Source: Hypomesus transpacificus
Taxonomy: Eukaryota; Chordata; Actinopteri; Osmeriformes; Osmeridae
Assembly (NCBI RefSeq): GCF_021917145.1
Contig: NC_061072.1
Span: forward strand, 7,937,391-8,001,390
Direction of reading: 5' to 3'
DNA: 64,000 nucleotides
The notes beneath the pieces are model-generated. The model did no database searches. It was not told the DNA's origin and saw only the letters and a program-made list of their open reading frames with translations. Positions 13,701-27,300 of this stretch are shown one piece after another (position 1 is the stretch's first letter; the number at the start of each line of letters is the position of its first letter). A program made the translations under genes and the position numbers.

Positions 13701-16700
13701 AGAAAGCCTCACATGGTTACAGCTGACTTAAACGCTGTGGAGTCAAGTGTTGGACGGAAACTCTTAAAACCAGGATGTTTTCAGCATGTATAATTTCCCT
13801 GTATTCAGTCTGGAGATCTCAGCACGGGGAAATGAGCAGAGCATGCAAAACACATCAAAGATTCCACTTTGTGTTCAAACTCATGCATTCATCCAAAATT
13901 CAAAGGCATTCATCTTCAAGTCGGTCACTTCCGTGTGGATGAATGATGAATTCCTGTACAAAGGCAAGCTCCTTCATAGGGGTAAATGATCCACAGAGGC
14001 ACATCCTGGATGAAGGATACATCCAAGAAGAGTTCCAGAGTGCTACAGAAATGCTCTTATACATGTGCCTGCATTACAGGTTTCAAGTATTTCAAAAACA
14101 ATGAAGTATTGCAGGTGGAATCCACATTGTGCACAAGAGCAGCGTCCATTCAGCGGCAGCACCTATAGAGCAGCACCTATAGAGCAGTATGTATAGAGCA
14201 GAACCTATAGAGCAGTATGTATAGAGCAGCACCTATAGAGCAGTATGTATAGAGCAGCATCTATAGAGCAGTATGTATAGAGCAGCAGCACCTATAGAGC
14301 AGTATGTATAGAGCAGCACCTATAGAGCAGTATGTATAGAGCAGCACCTATAGAGCAGTATGTATAGAGCAGCACCTATAGAGCAGTATGTATAGAGCAG
14401 CACCTATAGAGCAGTATGTATAGAGCAGCAGAACCTATAGAGCAGTATGTATAGAGCAGCACCTATAGAGCAGTATGTATAGAGCAGCAGCACCTATACA
14501 GCAGTATGTATAGAGCAGCACCTATAGAGCAGTATGTATAGAGCAGCACCTATAGAGCAGTATGTATAGAGCAGCACCTATAGAGCAGTATGTATAGAGC
14601 AGCACCTATAGAGCAGTATGTATAGAGCAGCACCTATAGAGCAGTATGTATAGAGCAGCAGCACCTATACAGCAGTATGTATAGAGCAGCACCTATAGAG
14701 CAGTATGTATAGAGCAGCACCTATAGAGCAGTATGTATAGAGCAGCACCTATAGAGCAGTATGTATAGAGCAGCACCTATAGAGCAGTATGTATAGAGCA
14801 GCAGCACCTATAGAGCAGTATGTATAGAGCAGCACCTATAGAGCAGTATGTATAGAGCAGCACCTATAGAGCAGTATGTATAGAGCAGCACCTATAGAGC
14901 AGTATGTATAGAGCAGCACCTATAGAGCAGTATGTATAGAGCAGCACCTACAGAGCAGTATGTATAGAGCAGCACCTATAGAGCAGTATGTATAGAGCAG
15001 CACCACCTATAGAGCAGTATGTATAGAGCAGCAGCACCTATAGAGCAGTATGTATAGAGCAGCACCTATAGAGCAGTATGTATAGAGCAGCAGCACCTAT
15101 ATAGCAGTATGTATAGAGCAGCAGCACCTATAGAGCAGTATGTATAGAGCAGCAGCACCTATAGAGCAGTATGTATAGAGCAGCACCTATAGAGCAGTAT
15201 GTATAGAGCAGCACCTATAGAGCAGTATGTATAGAGCAGCAGCACCTATAGAGCAGTATGTATAGAGCAGCACCTATAGAGCAGTATGTATAGAGCAGCA
15301 CCTATAGAGCAGTATGTATAGAGCAGCAGCACCTATAGAGCAGTATGTATAGAGCAGCACCTATAGAGCAGTATGTATAGAGCAGCAGCACCTATAGAGC
15401 AGTATGTATAGAGCAGCACCTATAGAGCAGTATGTATAGAGCAGCACCTATAGAGCAGTATGTATAGAGCAGCACCTATAGAGCAGTATGTATAGAGCAA
15501 CAGCACCTATAGAGCAGTATGTATAGGGCAACAGCACCTATAGAGCAGTATGTATAGAGCAGCACCTATAGAGCAGTATGTATAGAGCAGCAGCACCTAT
15601 AGAGCAGTATGTATAGGGCAACAGCACCTATAGAGCAGTATGTATAGGGCAACAGCACCTATAGAGCAGTATGTATAGGGCAACAGCACCTATAGAGCAG
15701 TATGTATAGAGCAGCAGCACCTATAGAGCAGTATGTATAGGGCAACAGCACCTATAGAGCAGTATGTATAGAGCAGCAGCACCTATAGAGCAGTATGTAT
15801 AGGGCAACAGCACCTATAGAGCAGTATGTATAGAGCAGCAGCACCTATAGAGCAGTATGTATAGGGCAACAGCACCTATAGAGCAGTATGTATAGAGCAG
15901 CAGCACCTATAGAGCAGTATGTATAGAGCAGCACCTATAGAGCAGTATGTATAGAGCAATAGCACCTATAGAGCAGTATGTATAGAGCAGCAGCACCTAT
16001 AGAGCAGTATGTATAGAGCAGCAGCACCTATACAGCAGTATGTATAGAGCAGCAGCACCTATAGAGCAGTATGTATAGAGCAGCACCTATAGAGCAGTAT
16101 GTATAGAGCAGCAGCATCTATAGAGCAGTATGTATAGAGCAGCACCTATAGAGCAGTATGTATAGAGCAGCAGCACCTATACAGCAGTATGTATAGAGCA
16201 GCAGCACCTATAGAGCAGTATGTATAGAGCAGCAGCACCTATAGAGCAGTATGTATAGAGCAGCACCTATAGAGCAGTATGTATAGAGCAGCAGCATCTA
16301 TAGAGCAGTATGTATAGAGCAGCACCTACAGAGCAGTATGTATAGAGCAGCACCTATAGAGCAGTATGTATAGAGCAGCAGCAGCTATAGAGCAGTATGT
16401 CTAGAGCAGCAGCATCTATAGAGCAGTATGTATAGAGCAGCATCACCTATACAGCAGTATGTATGGAGCAGCACCTATAGAGCAGTATGTATAGAGCAGC
16501 ATCTATAGAGCAACACCAACCTCAGGCTCCTTAAGGAGCAGAACCAGGGTTTAACTGCCAGAGGGAGTCTGACATAAGATCTGTTAAGACACAGTTTCCT
16601 GAGGACAGAAGAGAAGGAAGGAAGGAGAAAAAAGAAAAGCAAAGGATGATAAACACACAGAGAGGAGAGGTGGCAGGTGATATTCAAGAACTGCCAGGGT

Positions 16701-19700
16701 GAGACAGGGAGGACGCTGGACTGACTGATGTCTGCAGTCGCCCCACGAAGGACGGAGCTGTGAGGGAGGATGTTAACAACCCTTCAGCCAACAGCTCCAG
16801 AGCAGGGAGCACCAACACAGCCCGCTGGCTGGACAAAACAGACCACAGGGAGGTAGCCATGGAGATGACCCTGAGGGGGAGGGGCTACCTGTCTTTCCTC
16901 CTGTCCCCCGCGGGGGCGGGGCTGACTGATATCCTGGGCTGTGTGGAGACAGAGCCCTGCGATGGGCTGCTGGCGAAGGAGGCTGCGTCCAGGGTGACGG
17001 GCGACGTGGGGGGAGTGGGGCTGCTGCACTCTGAGTGGGACAGGGAGCCTGTGGAGGAGGAGGAGGTCCAGTGAGTGAACTGAACACCAATTACTCTGCG
17101 ATGCTGTCAAAACTTAATGAAGAAACATTTTAGATCCATAATTATCGAGTAAAAACAGCCTACCTCGATCAGAGCTGGCTGTGGAGCGTGGGTATCTGTT
17201 TGGGGGGATTTTGATGCGCTCTGTCCGGAATTGTAAATGACTTGAGGAACCTGTAACGACCCCAGATGAAGTAGAGATGGGTGATATTACCCAGTGGGCA
17301 GCTGTTATGAGCTTTAGAGGACATTCGGCAGAAAGAAAAAATGTCTGTCCGAGAGCGCAGGTGCACGGTACTGACCCAGTCGGGCGCTGGAGGGCAGGGA
17401 GTTGGTGCTGTGTGGGGGGTGGGGCTGAGACGACTCCATTACATCACCCGAGCGCTTGTGACTGAGGTCCAGACTTAGACGGCACTGGTGCTGCGGGCTG
17501 GGAGGGACAAACCAAGTCCAATCAGAATTAACGTACTGGAGACGAACATGCCAAGCAAACACTGCTTGAACTGACAACACAACAGACACAGCACTGACTA
17601 ACATGGACACTGAGTGTCCAGTGGATCTACTTGACTAAGCAAAACTGTTTTCCCTCGATTAGATGAATGTTGACTTTCAGTACAAAAGGCTTGGCATGAC
17701 ACTAAAGTGACTGAGGTCTGGCGAGGACTTAGCTATGACTGCGTGAGTTTGAACATGGCTTGGAATCTAGGACGACGCGTTTCGTGTGCACGGCTCCTGT
17801 CTAAGCAGGAGGGTAACTTCCTGTTAGCCCCGGGGGCAGCACCTGGGGAGGGGGGCAGGGAGGCAGCTGGGGCTGGGGGCGGGGGGGCAGGTGTTGGGGT
17901 TGATCTCGTGGCTCCAGGCGGTGTACACCGGGTTCCTCATCACGGCCGTCACCGCGGGGCAGGGCGCCAGGCCTCGCTGGGGGGGGTCTGAAACATGCCA
18001 CACGCCACACATTCACACGCCACACAGTCACAATATGTCTGAAACTCCACTGGATTACGGTACATTTGTATTTGTGCGTGTGTGTGATGCGGTAGCGGCG
18101 AAAGGCTTACGGGCGGCCACAGTGCTGCTGTAGCTGGGCGGGACGAAGGGCATGCTGTAGCGGTGCAAGCGCAGCGGAGAGAAGCGGACCAGGTCCACCG
18201 GCTCAGGTGACTGCTCGTCGTTGGAGAAGTTCTGGATCTGCTGGCAGAAAACAGACATTTGCTTATCCACGCATGATAATATCACTTCATTTGGGTGAAC
18301 AGTTGAATCTCTCCTTTTTACCTGGATGGGGATGGGGAGGTGCAGGGGGGTCATGTTTCGGCGCAGCGCGGGGGCCGACTTCGGCCGGTACCTCTTCCTG
18401 CTGTGCACCTCCGACCTCTGCTTGCTCACTTCCTCGTCACATGACTTCCTAGAGGTGGTCATGCTCTCTACAGGGGTGTCCATGTAGTAGGCGTGCTTCC
18501 CTGTATCTCCTCTCCCCTCCAGGGCGGCCTCCTGCGGGGATCCGGGGACCTGGCCGGGCGTGGCCGGAGGGGTGACGGTGGAGTCGGAGGCGGAGCTGTT
18601 CTGCTGACGGTGTTTGAAGCGGAACAAGTCGCTCCTGGCTGGTGGGGTGGGCGGGGCCTGCAGCGTGTCACACCTGGAGCTCTGGGGGGAGTGTCTGGGC
18701 AGCTGGGTCAGCGACAGGAAGTCCAGCTTGGGGGGCGCCTCGGGCCTTTTGAAGGTGTCGGCGTCAAAGATGGATTTCCTTTGTTTGGGCTTCTTGTAGA
18801 TGGAGAGCTGGGTGCATTCGGGCAGGGAGGAGCCCTCCATGACTTTGGGCCAGGTGCCACCACTGGACTTCTCTGGGAGGGCCACGCTGGCCTGGGGGGG
18901 GTGGAGGGTGAGGCAGTCAGAGGCGACAGGGCTGAAGGTGAGGGGTCGTCTGTGGTGCTCGGGTCTCCTGTAGCAGAACTCCTGGTGGGCGCTGGAGGGA
19001 CTGAGGGGCCCGGGGCTGAGCTGGGGGCCCCCGCGGTGGGACAGAGAGCGAGAGTGGAGGGAGCTGCTGGAGAAGGGCTTGTGCTGGCAGAGGGAGGCCC
19101 CGTCTAACACGTCGCCCCTCTTCCCCTCCCCTCCTGCGTCCGGACTGTAGATGTCCGTCTGGGTGGAGCTGTTGTGCTTGGAGTTTCGGCAGTTCCTGAG
19201 GTGGAGCTCTCCGGCGTGGAGCCGGCAGTTGGAGTTTCTCTCAGAGTCCCTCAGGTTCTCAAACAGACTCTGGCCAGAGCAGCTCTGTGGAAGAATCTGG
19301 GGGAAGGAAATTCAAAACTATATATAAACAAACGGGGACATGACTGTTACCCTTACACACCAGGTCACCATGTCACAGTCAACATGAAATTAGTAAACTA
19401 AATATTCTAGGGCAAGTTTACAGTACCCAGATTCATAAAAATTCTACCCAGTCCAATTACTACAGTTGGAACATTTCCACTGAACCTTGGCTTTTGTACG
19501 TGTCTAGAAAACTCCCCTGAAGAATAAAACACTAGCCTATTTAGGGGAAGTTTATGTACAGACACAGATTCCTCGTAATCGTTGTCACCAAACCAGTTCT
19601 ATTACTAATATCCTCTTCAAAATGTCTTCTAAATCCCATTTCTGTTCCCCTGTTCCAGCTGGAGGCAGTGTTTGAGGAGGAGATGAGATCTTCACCTTCA

Positions 19701-21676
19701 GGAGAGAGACACTCAGAGAGTCCCTGCAGCTCCTCAGCAAGGCTTCACAGTCTGTCAGAGACTTGTTATCCAGCGCAATTCCATTTATCTGTGGAGCCAA
19801 AATGAAGTCAGCACTTCATATAGAGAACGTGCATTTGGAGGAGTTGGGCTTTCAGGTTAGATGATTGTCAGAGGATTGTTGTTAAAATATTATTAGTAAA
19901 TATGATGCCTAGGCAATGAAACAGTTTGGGATTCATTAATGAGTCATAAAATATTATTGGTATACGGTGAAGTGGAAGGTCTTCACACAGTTATTTGGCA
20001 CAAGAAAATCTCAACGCTTCCCCATCAACACCAGAAGGCAGTAGTGACACGTGACAATTTAACACTGATGTCATACAGTATTGAATGTGTTCACACAGGA
20101 ATGTTTGTCTGGATTATGGATGGAAACACTTTTTTTTATTTTTTTTATGCCATACTTACAGCAATGACTCTATCACCAACTGTGAGGGAACCATCCTTGG
20201 CAGCCGGACTGCCTGAGGCAACCCCAGCCACAAACACTCCACTCTCCAGACCAATACCATTGTCTGGGGGGGTGAGGGGGGAGGGGGAGGGGGAAAAGGA
20301 GCAAGAGAGAAAGTGAAATACATGGAGAAAGATCCAGAGATAATCAAGCACCGGTTGGTCACCGTCTCCTCCTCAGTTCTCATTAAGGCAGTGGAAGCCT
20401 CCATTTCTTTCTGTGTTGACAGACTGACCTTTGTGACCTGTAAGATTCAGCTGTACGTTGGTGATTAATCTTCCGCCCAGTGACTTCCTCCTGCGGACCA
20501 CCATATTGATCACCCCCTCTCCAATCAGCACCGCCCTGATCACCTGCCTCCTGTCCTTATTGGTCAGGTCCACGTCGTTAATCTTCAGCAGCCAATCGTT
20601 TACTCTGTGGAGACGCCGGCCGTAAATCTACAGCTGTGGCGTACGTTCAGGAACAGCATCGATATCTCAAAAGCATTGGGAAGGGCAACTCCTAGATACC
20701 TTAATCTTCCTTCAGCGATGCTGCCTTTGTCCACCTTGCTCACGTATATCCCACAGTCTCCAGGTAAATACGGGTCATTAAGTCCTTCTGCGACGTCAAA
20801 CCCCAGGGCCTTTAAATCCATGTCCTCCTGTAACAAGAGCATGACCCGTGACTGGCTACAACACACATGGTGAGCTGTCCAATGAGCTGTGAGACAGAGG
20901 TAGGGTTGACGTACCCTGTCCTTTTCAAACTCAACCACTTCTGTCTCCCACTCCAGAGAGTCCGTGTCGATGGCCGAGTCGTGTGAATTGTGGGCCATCA
21001 ACTGACGAAACCGAGCTTCCCTCTCCAACTGGTCCTCCATCTTCTCTCTGTGGAGAAGAATTGAAAAGTGGGCATTCATATTTGAGCTCTGTGACATCGC
21101 ACACCGATGCTTTGGTTTACAACCTTCCAAAGAACTTGCACTGTTCAATTGCAACACCATAAAAACCTCTGGGATCATTAATAAGGATGTGCTTCAGGAG
21201 TGTCTGGTTCTCCACTAGGTGGCGCTAAAAGTCTAGCACCAGACCACACAGCCTAAAGGCTGCTTCCTAGACTCTCACAACTGTAAACAGGAAGTAATGG
21301 GATTCAATTTGCCAATGCTAAAAATAGTTGGAGAAGGCCTGCTTCAGTAGGGGAGGATGGAGGGTATGAAGAGATGACTCACTTCAGCTCCTTCAGCTCC
21401 CGCAAGGATTCATTCTTCTGTTTCCTCGTGTCATCCAAGTTTCTCAGAGCGTCTGCCAGATCACTCACAGCCCGGTCCCTCTCCCGTCTCAGGTTGTCAC
21501 ACAGCGTCCTGACACACACACACACACGTGTTCTTATTTCCATGTCTTCACACGCTTGTCAACCCTGTAGTAAGCACTATCAAGAACTGCAAACAGAAAT
21601 CTGACCTGTGTATCCCTATCTAAATTTACATTTGGTAATTAAGGGCTGGATAGCTGCTTAATTAACACCCACATGA

Positions 21677-21712
<36 letters not shown>

Positions 21713-24331
21713 GTGTGTCTGTACCGTATGCTCTCCCTCTCAGCCACGATCTTGTCCCTCTCCTGGAAGGCCCAGTCCCGTCGGCACTTGGCCACCTCGG
21801 CCTCCTGTGAGGCCTCCTTCAGCTCCTGGGAGACGGCCTCGTACTGCTTCCTCAGCATGTCCATCTCCTTACTGGCCCGCTCCATGTCCACGGTGGCAGA
21901 GTCCTGTTTCTGGAGGAGGACGGAACGGGATTCGAATCACATTCATCACGTTTACGGGTCCGTTTAGTCAATAAAAGCTATAACGTATGAGCTTGTTTCG
22001 CAGCACTAACAAAATCTAGCAGTGCAATCCTAACACCTGTGTTGCTCTGCTCACAATCAGCACTCTGTACTATCAACGAAGGGATGAATCGTGGAGTGTT
22101 CAAAGATGCTGTGAAAATCTAATTTAGGATTGGTTTCTGTGGTATATCGGAAATGTTTTACCCTACAGATGTGTGATAGAGCTACAAAGTAATGCTTTGG
22201 ATCAATTATCCAAACAGATTTAGTGTTTCACTTTCCAAAACACATTGTAAACACACATTGTAAACAGTGAAACACATTTAGTGTTTCACTTTCCAAAAGT
22301 GTTTCATTGTTAACGAAACACTAAGTGCTTACCCGTAGACCAGCCTGCTCCCAGTCAGGGTAAGCAGAGAAACAAAAACAAAACCAGCAGGCAAACATAA
22401 ATACAAGACAAAAACAAAACACAACATCTGCTTCATCAACGTCAACATTGCTTCACACCCAATCAAAAGTCGAGGGTAATGAGGGTAAGGTCAGGTATTT
22501 CGGGAAGGGAAAAGTCATGGATTACGGGGGTTGGGCTGTGAAAAGGGCCCCAGATTGGAGCGCTCTGGATTAGACTCCAGCTGCAGTGCCACTCCAGTTC
22601 TGCCAAGCAGGTGCCACTCACTGAGGATTTAGGGGTCTACGGGGATTAACTGCCGAGATGGTAGGAAAAGGCACCGTTTTAAAAATAGACAACGTTGATT
22701 TTGAGCAGTGTGGCAGTGTTTGGGGCTTGGAGAGCTTAAGAGGACTGTGAGGCAGAGAGGACTGTGAGGCAGAGAGGACTGTGAGGCAGAGAGGATTGTG
22801 AGGCAGAGAGGACTGTGAGGCAGAGAGGATTGTGAGGCAGAGAGGACTGTGAGGCAGAGAGGATTGTGAGGCAGAGAGGACTGTGAGGCAGAGAGGACTG
22901 TGAGGCAGAGAGGATTGTGAGGCAGAGAGGACTGTGAGGCAGAGAGGACTGTGAGGGCGAGATGGAGAGAGGGCATTGAGTTACTTTAAGGCCAGACTAC
23001 TGTAAATCAGTTCCATTCCAATTTTCTTTTTTACGTGGCTGGGGACAGTGAAGTGCTTTGTACTGCAGCAGCACCGTTTAATACCCTCTGTGTGTCAAAG
23101 TCAGAAAAAGCTTTTCCCTTCTTTTAATTGCTGGTAATTTCCTAATGCAGGGATCTCCAGACATGTATATAAATTCGGCATAAAAAAATTCCCCCGTGTA
23201 ATGAGAGCAATGAGATAATTGTGGGTCTTCCGGAAGGTGTCCAAAAAGGATGCATTGTAATAAACTATGCATCATGGGAAGTAAACCAATCAAATCCAGC
23301 AGAAGTCTCTGCTCACAGACACGCACTGAAGCCTCACCTGTCTGGCCTGGTAGTACTCTCGGAGCAGCTGGTCTCTCTGGATGATGGCTTCGGTCCTCTC
23401 CTTGCGGGCGACGTCCCTCTCCTCGCGGACCGTCTCCATGTCCTTGCAGGCCTGGCTCAGCTCCTTCTGGGCCTCTGCCTTGTCCTTCACCTCGTGGCAG
23501 TACTTCTCCAGCAGCTCGTTCTTCTCACAGATGGCCCGGTCCCTGTCGACAAGCGCCGATCCCAGCTCCTTCAGGGTGCACACACACACACACAGCAACC
23601 TCAAAACATGTTACAATGAAACAAGAGCAAAACAAAATTGACAAAAAAACCAGCAAGCCTAAAACCATACCGAACATCTTTCAATGCCATTTCCACGGTG
23701 GTTCCACGCTGCGCTCTCCAGGGGCCCTTACCTGTCGCAGGGCCTCCAGCTCCTCGCTGGCCACGCGCCTCTCCGACGACGTGTTCTTCAGCTTGGCCTC
23801 GGCCACCTCCAGCCCCGTGGTCAGCTTGTCCACCTCCATGATCACCTGGTCCCTCTCGCTCATGATGAGCCGGTACTCGTTGAACACAGAGTCCCGCTCC
23901 TCCTTGTACTTGTCGCAGTCCTTAACCGCCTTCAGCTGCTGGGTCTTGAGCCGTGTGGCGTCCGTCTGCAGGCGCTCCATCTCCCGCTGCAGCTCCTTGT
24001 TCTGAGCCGACGCCTTGGACAGCTCCAGCTGGGCGCCGTCGAACCTGCGCACAGCCCGCCACGGGGGGGGGGGGGGGGAGAGGTCATCCAAATCAAGACC
24101 TTCGCAGTCTCAAATGAACCTATAGAGGGTACTATTTCTGGGGAAATTGTGAGTGGTGTTTGTATCCGTTGAAGCTGGGGTAGTTTATGTTACTGTATCT
24201 TGCATTTTAAAAAAGGCATTGAATACTTAATGACATTGAATCAAAATTTGTTGGTTTTGAATTCACCTCTTATTTGCTTCAATACGCCCCCCCCCCCCCC
24301 CTCCCGGGAAGCTAGGACATCAGAGAGGACG

Positions 24332-24385
<54 letters not shown>

Positions 24386-27300
24386 CTCCTCATGGAGTAC
24401 AGCTGCTGATAGTGCACAGCGGCGTCTCTCTGCTTCAGCAGGGCGTCTGCCTGCTTCTGCAGCAGGTGCTTCTCCTCAGCAGCCTGCTCCAGGCGGCTCA
24501 GGTCGGCGTTGTGCTGGGCCGTCTTCTCGTTGTACCTCTTCCTCAGCGCCTCGTAGTCCCTCTTCAGGCCCTCCAGCTTGTCCATAGCCGTGTCGTACAG
24601 CTTGTTGAGGATCTCCGATGCCCCATCCCTCATCACCTGGGGGGGAGGGGGGGGGGAGGGGGGGGTGGAGGGTCGGGGGGGACAGGTTTCTCTCCAGTAC
24701 TTCTGGTAATTTGTCTCTTCAGTGAAGGCCAATAGACAGGGTTGTGTATCGTCTGCACTCTTGTATAGATCCTCCCCATATAGATCCCTATAGATCCTCC
24801 CCATGTTACAGTAAAGATGCTACACAGAATAAGACTACTGATGACTTTATCATATCCAAATACTGCGGTAGGTGAAACGCCATAAAACTAGCTGAGCCGA
24901 CAGTGCCACGTTTAGAAAAGGCGAGTCTCTCAGCACACTAGATCAAAGAAACTATCTGTCACGGCCCTGATCGGGCCTCTGGTGTTTCCCTGGTCTGTTC
25001 CCTGCCTCCCTGCCTCATTCCCTGCCTCCCTGCCTCGTTCCCTGGGGTGTTCCCTGCCTCTGGTGTGTTCCCTGCCTCCCTGGTGTGTTCCCTGCCTCCC
25101 TGCCTCATTCCCTGCCTCCCTGCCTCGTTCCCTGCCTCCCTGCCTCATTCCCTGCCTCCCTGTCTCGTTCCCTGCCTCCCTGTCTCGTTCCCTGCCTCCC
25201 TGTCTCGTTCCCTGCCTCCCTGTCTCGTTCCCTGCCTCCCTGTCTCGTTCCCTGCCTCCCTGCCTCGTTCCCTGGGGTGTTCCCTGCCTCTTTGGTGTGT
25301 TCCCTGCCTCCCTGGGGTGTTCCCTGCCTCCCTGGGGTGTTCCCTGCCTCCCTGGGGTGTTCCCTGCCTCCCTGGGGTGTTCCCTGCCTCCCTGCCTCAT
25401 TCCCTGCCTCGTTCCCTGCCTCCCTGGGGTGTTCCCTGTTGGTCTCTGTGTGTGCAGTACGGCTAGCTCCCAACACACCCGTTTCCAATCATCAAGTTGT
25501 CGTGCACTTGTCATGCCCCGTGTGAACGTCTGCTTCGCTTGTCAATCTTTGTCGGATTATTAAGTCTTTCTGGTGGCGTTCCTACGTGTGAGTAGTCAGT
25601 TCCTCTCTCAGTCAAATTGCTCTCAAGCTATGTAGCTAAGCGAGGTCAAGGCTGAACGCTAAATGAAGTAACTCAACTGCTCCAAATCAAATCTCACGCA
25701 GTCCATTTATAATCCCTCTGTAGAAGGACTCAAGTATTAAGCAGTGATCAGGATGCAAAACAGGCTCCATGGCGTGTATTCTGCCATTCACGAGCTCCTT
25801 GCATGTCAGTCATAGCTGCCCTACGTCAAGCCATCGGCTCCTAGCAACTTTGACATTATTCACAGTGATGGCCTAATTTGAAATGACATCAGGGTCATTT
25901 GAATCTAGATTTAAATGTAGCTCCATGCTAGTTTACCTAATGATGCCATGAGCTCACAGACTGCCTGTAGGTAAACAATGAGGCCCTTTCCCTGGCCTGG
26001 CCTGTGGACATTCCTCATGCCCATGTTAGGTATGACACACATTTAATGATCTGGCCAATTGGCTGGCCTGCGACAAGGCCAGAAATAGGTCTGAAACGGT
26101 TTTACTGGCAATGTCGTCTGTCTTAATTGAAAGGAATTTCAGATACGTGACATGGCGAAATAAGCTTGTCTGACTTCTGTGCTCGGTTTATTCATATTAC
26201 TTTATTACTCTGTGAGCTCATGGGTGTGTGCGGGCAAATTAATGTGAAATCTGGGATAAATGTTACAAGACAACTGGGACTGTGTGGGACATAAACCATC
26301 AGAAATGAGGACGAACAGACCATTTTTTTTAAATCGCCGAAACAAGGGAATTTAGCCCATCACCCGTTACTTCACACCTTTTAATCACCACAAAATCAGC
26401 CTATTAGTCGTCCTCCTCCCCGCAGAGACCTAACAGGGAGACAGATATCACTCCAGCCTGTTACGGGCCGGCTAGGACTACTGCCACACTAATTAGACCT
26501 ATACTTTAATTACTTAATGAAGCCTTAATCCGTAATCTTAATTAATCCCCAGATTTGAATGAAGTGCATATGTGATGTGGTGGAGATGGGGGATGACTGG
26601 TGGCTCAGGGGCCTAAGCCGCTCCACTGGGAGGGTGTGGTGTGTGCAGGGTGTGGGTGAGGCCCTGCCCTCCTCCCCCCTCCTCCCCCCTCCTTACTCTC
26701 CTTCCTTCCTTCCTTCCTCCCTCCTCCTCCACCCCCTCCCCCCTACCTGCTGGTGCAGCAGCCTCATGTCGGCCACCTCCCTCTGGCCCTCCCCCCTACC
26801 TGCTGGTGCAGCAGCCTCATGTCGGCCACCTCCCTCTGGCCCTCCTCGTGAAGCCTGCGGAGCTCCTCACAGCCCTGCTTCAGGTGGTTGTGCTCCCTCG
26901 CCAGCTGACTGTTGTCCTGTCGAGCCGCCTCCAGCTCCTCCTTCACCTGGGCCTGTTCGCTCGCCAGGCGGCTGTGGAGGGTGCTGCACCAAACAGATAC
27001 AACGTCAGCAGGAGCGTCTCAAACCCCATACACTTGGTTTGGTGAGCTTAAACACCAACAGCAGTGTTCAGCCATAAGTGTGTTCAGCTGACTTCTGAGG
27101 TACAGGTCTGTACAATATCCCCTGTATATTATTCAGCAAATGGAAAACCGAGTACTACGGATTACACGTTTCCAGGATTTTAAGAGGAAAAAGGTTTACT
27201 GCCTAGACAGGAGGTCGTGCTCCAAATAGCCAAGACCTGTCGTCGATCGACAAAGACTTTTACTGTTGAACAAACATGGGTCTGGAGACAGAAGCTTAAA

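Noticed and set aside
14157..16512. CRISPR-like repetitive array
   Set aside because: The units are directly adjacent with no unique spacers, and the surroundings are a vertebrate gene intron; it is a minisatellite.
18493..19107. 204-codon plus-strand open frame
   Set aside because: It is the mirror frame of dlg5 exon 17, a GC-rich coding exon.
24930..25563. Several long overlapping open frames on both strands
   Set aside because: All are translations of the 20-bp minisatellite; frames stay open because the repeat lacks stops, not because of coding selection.
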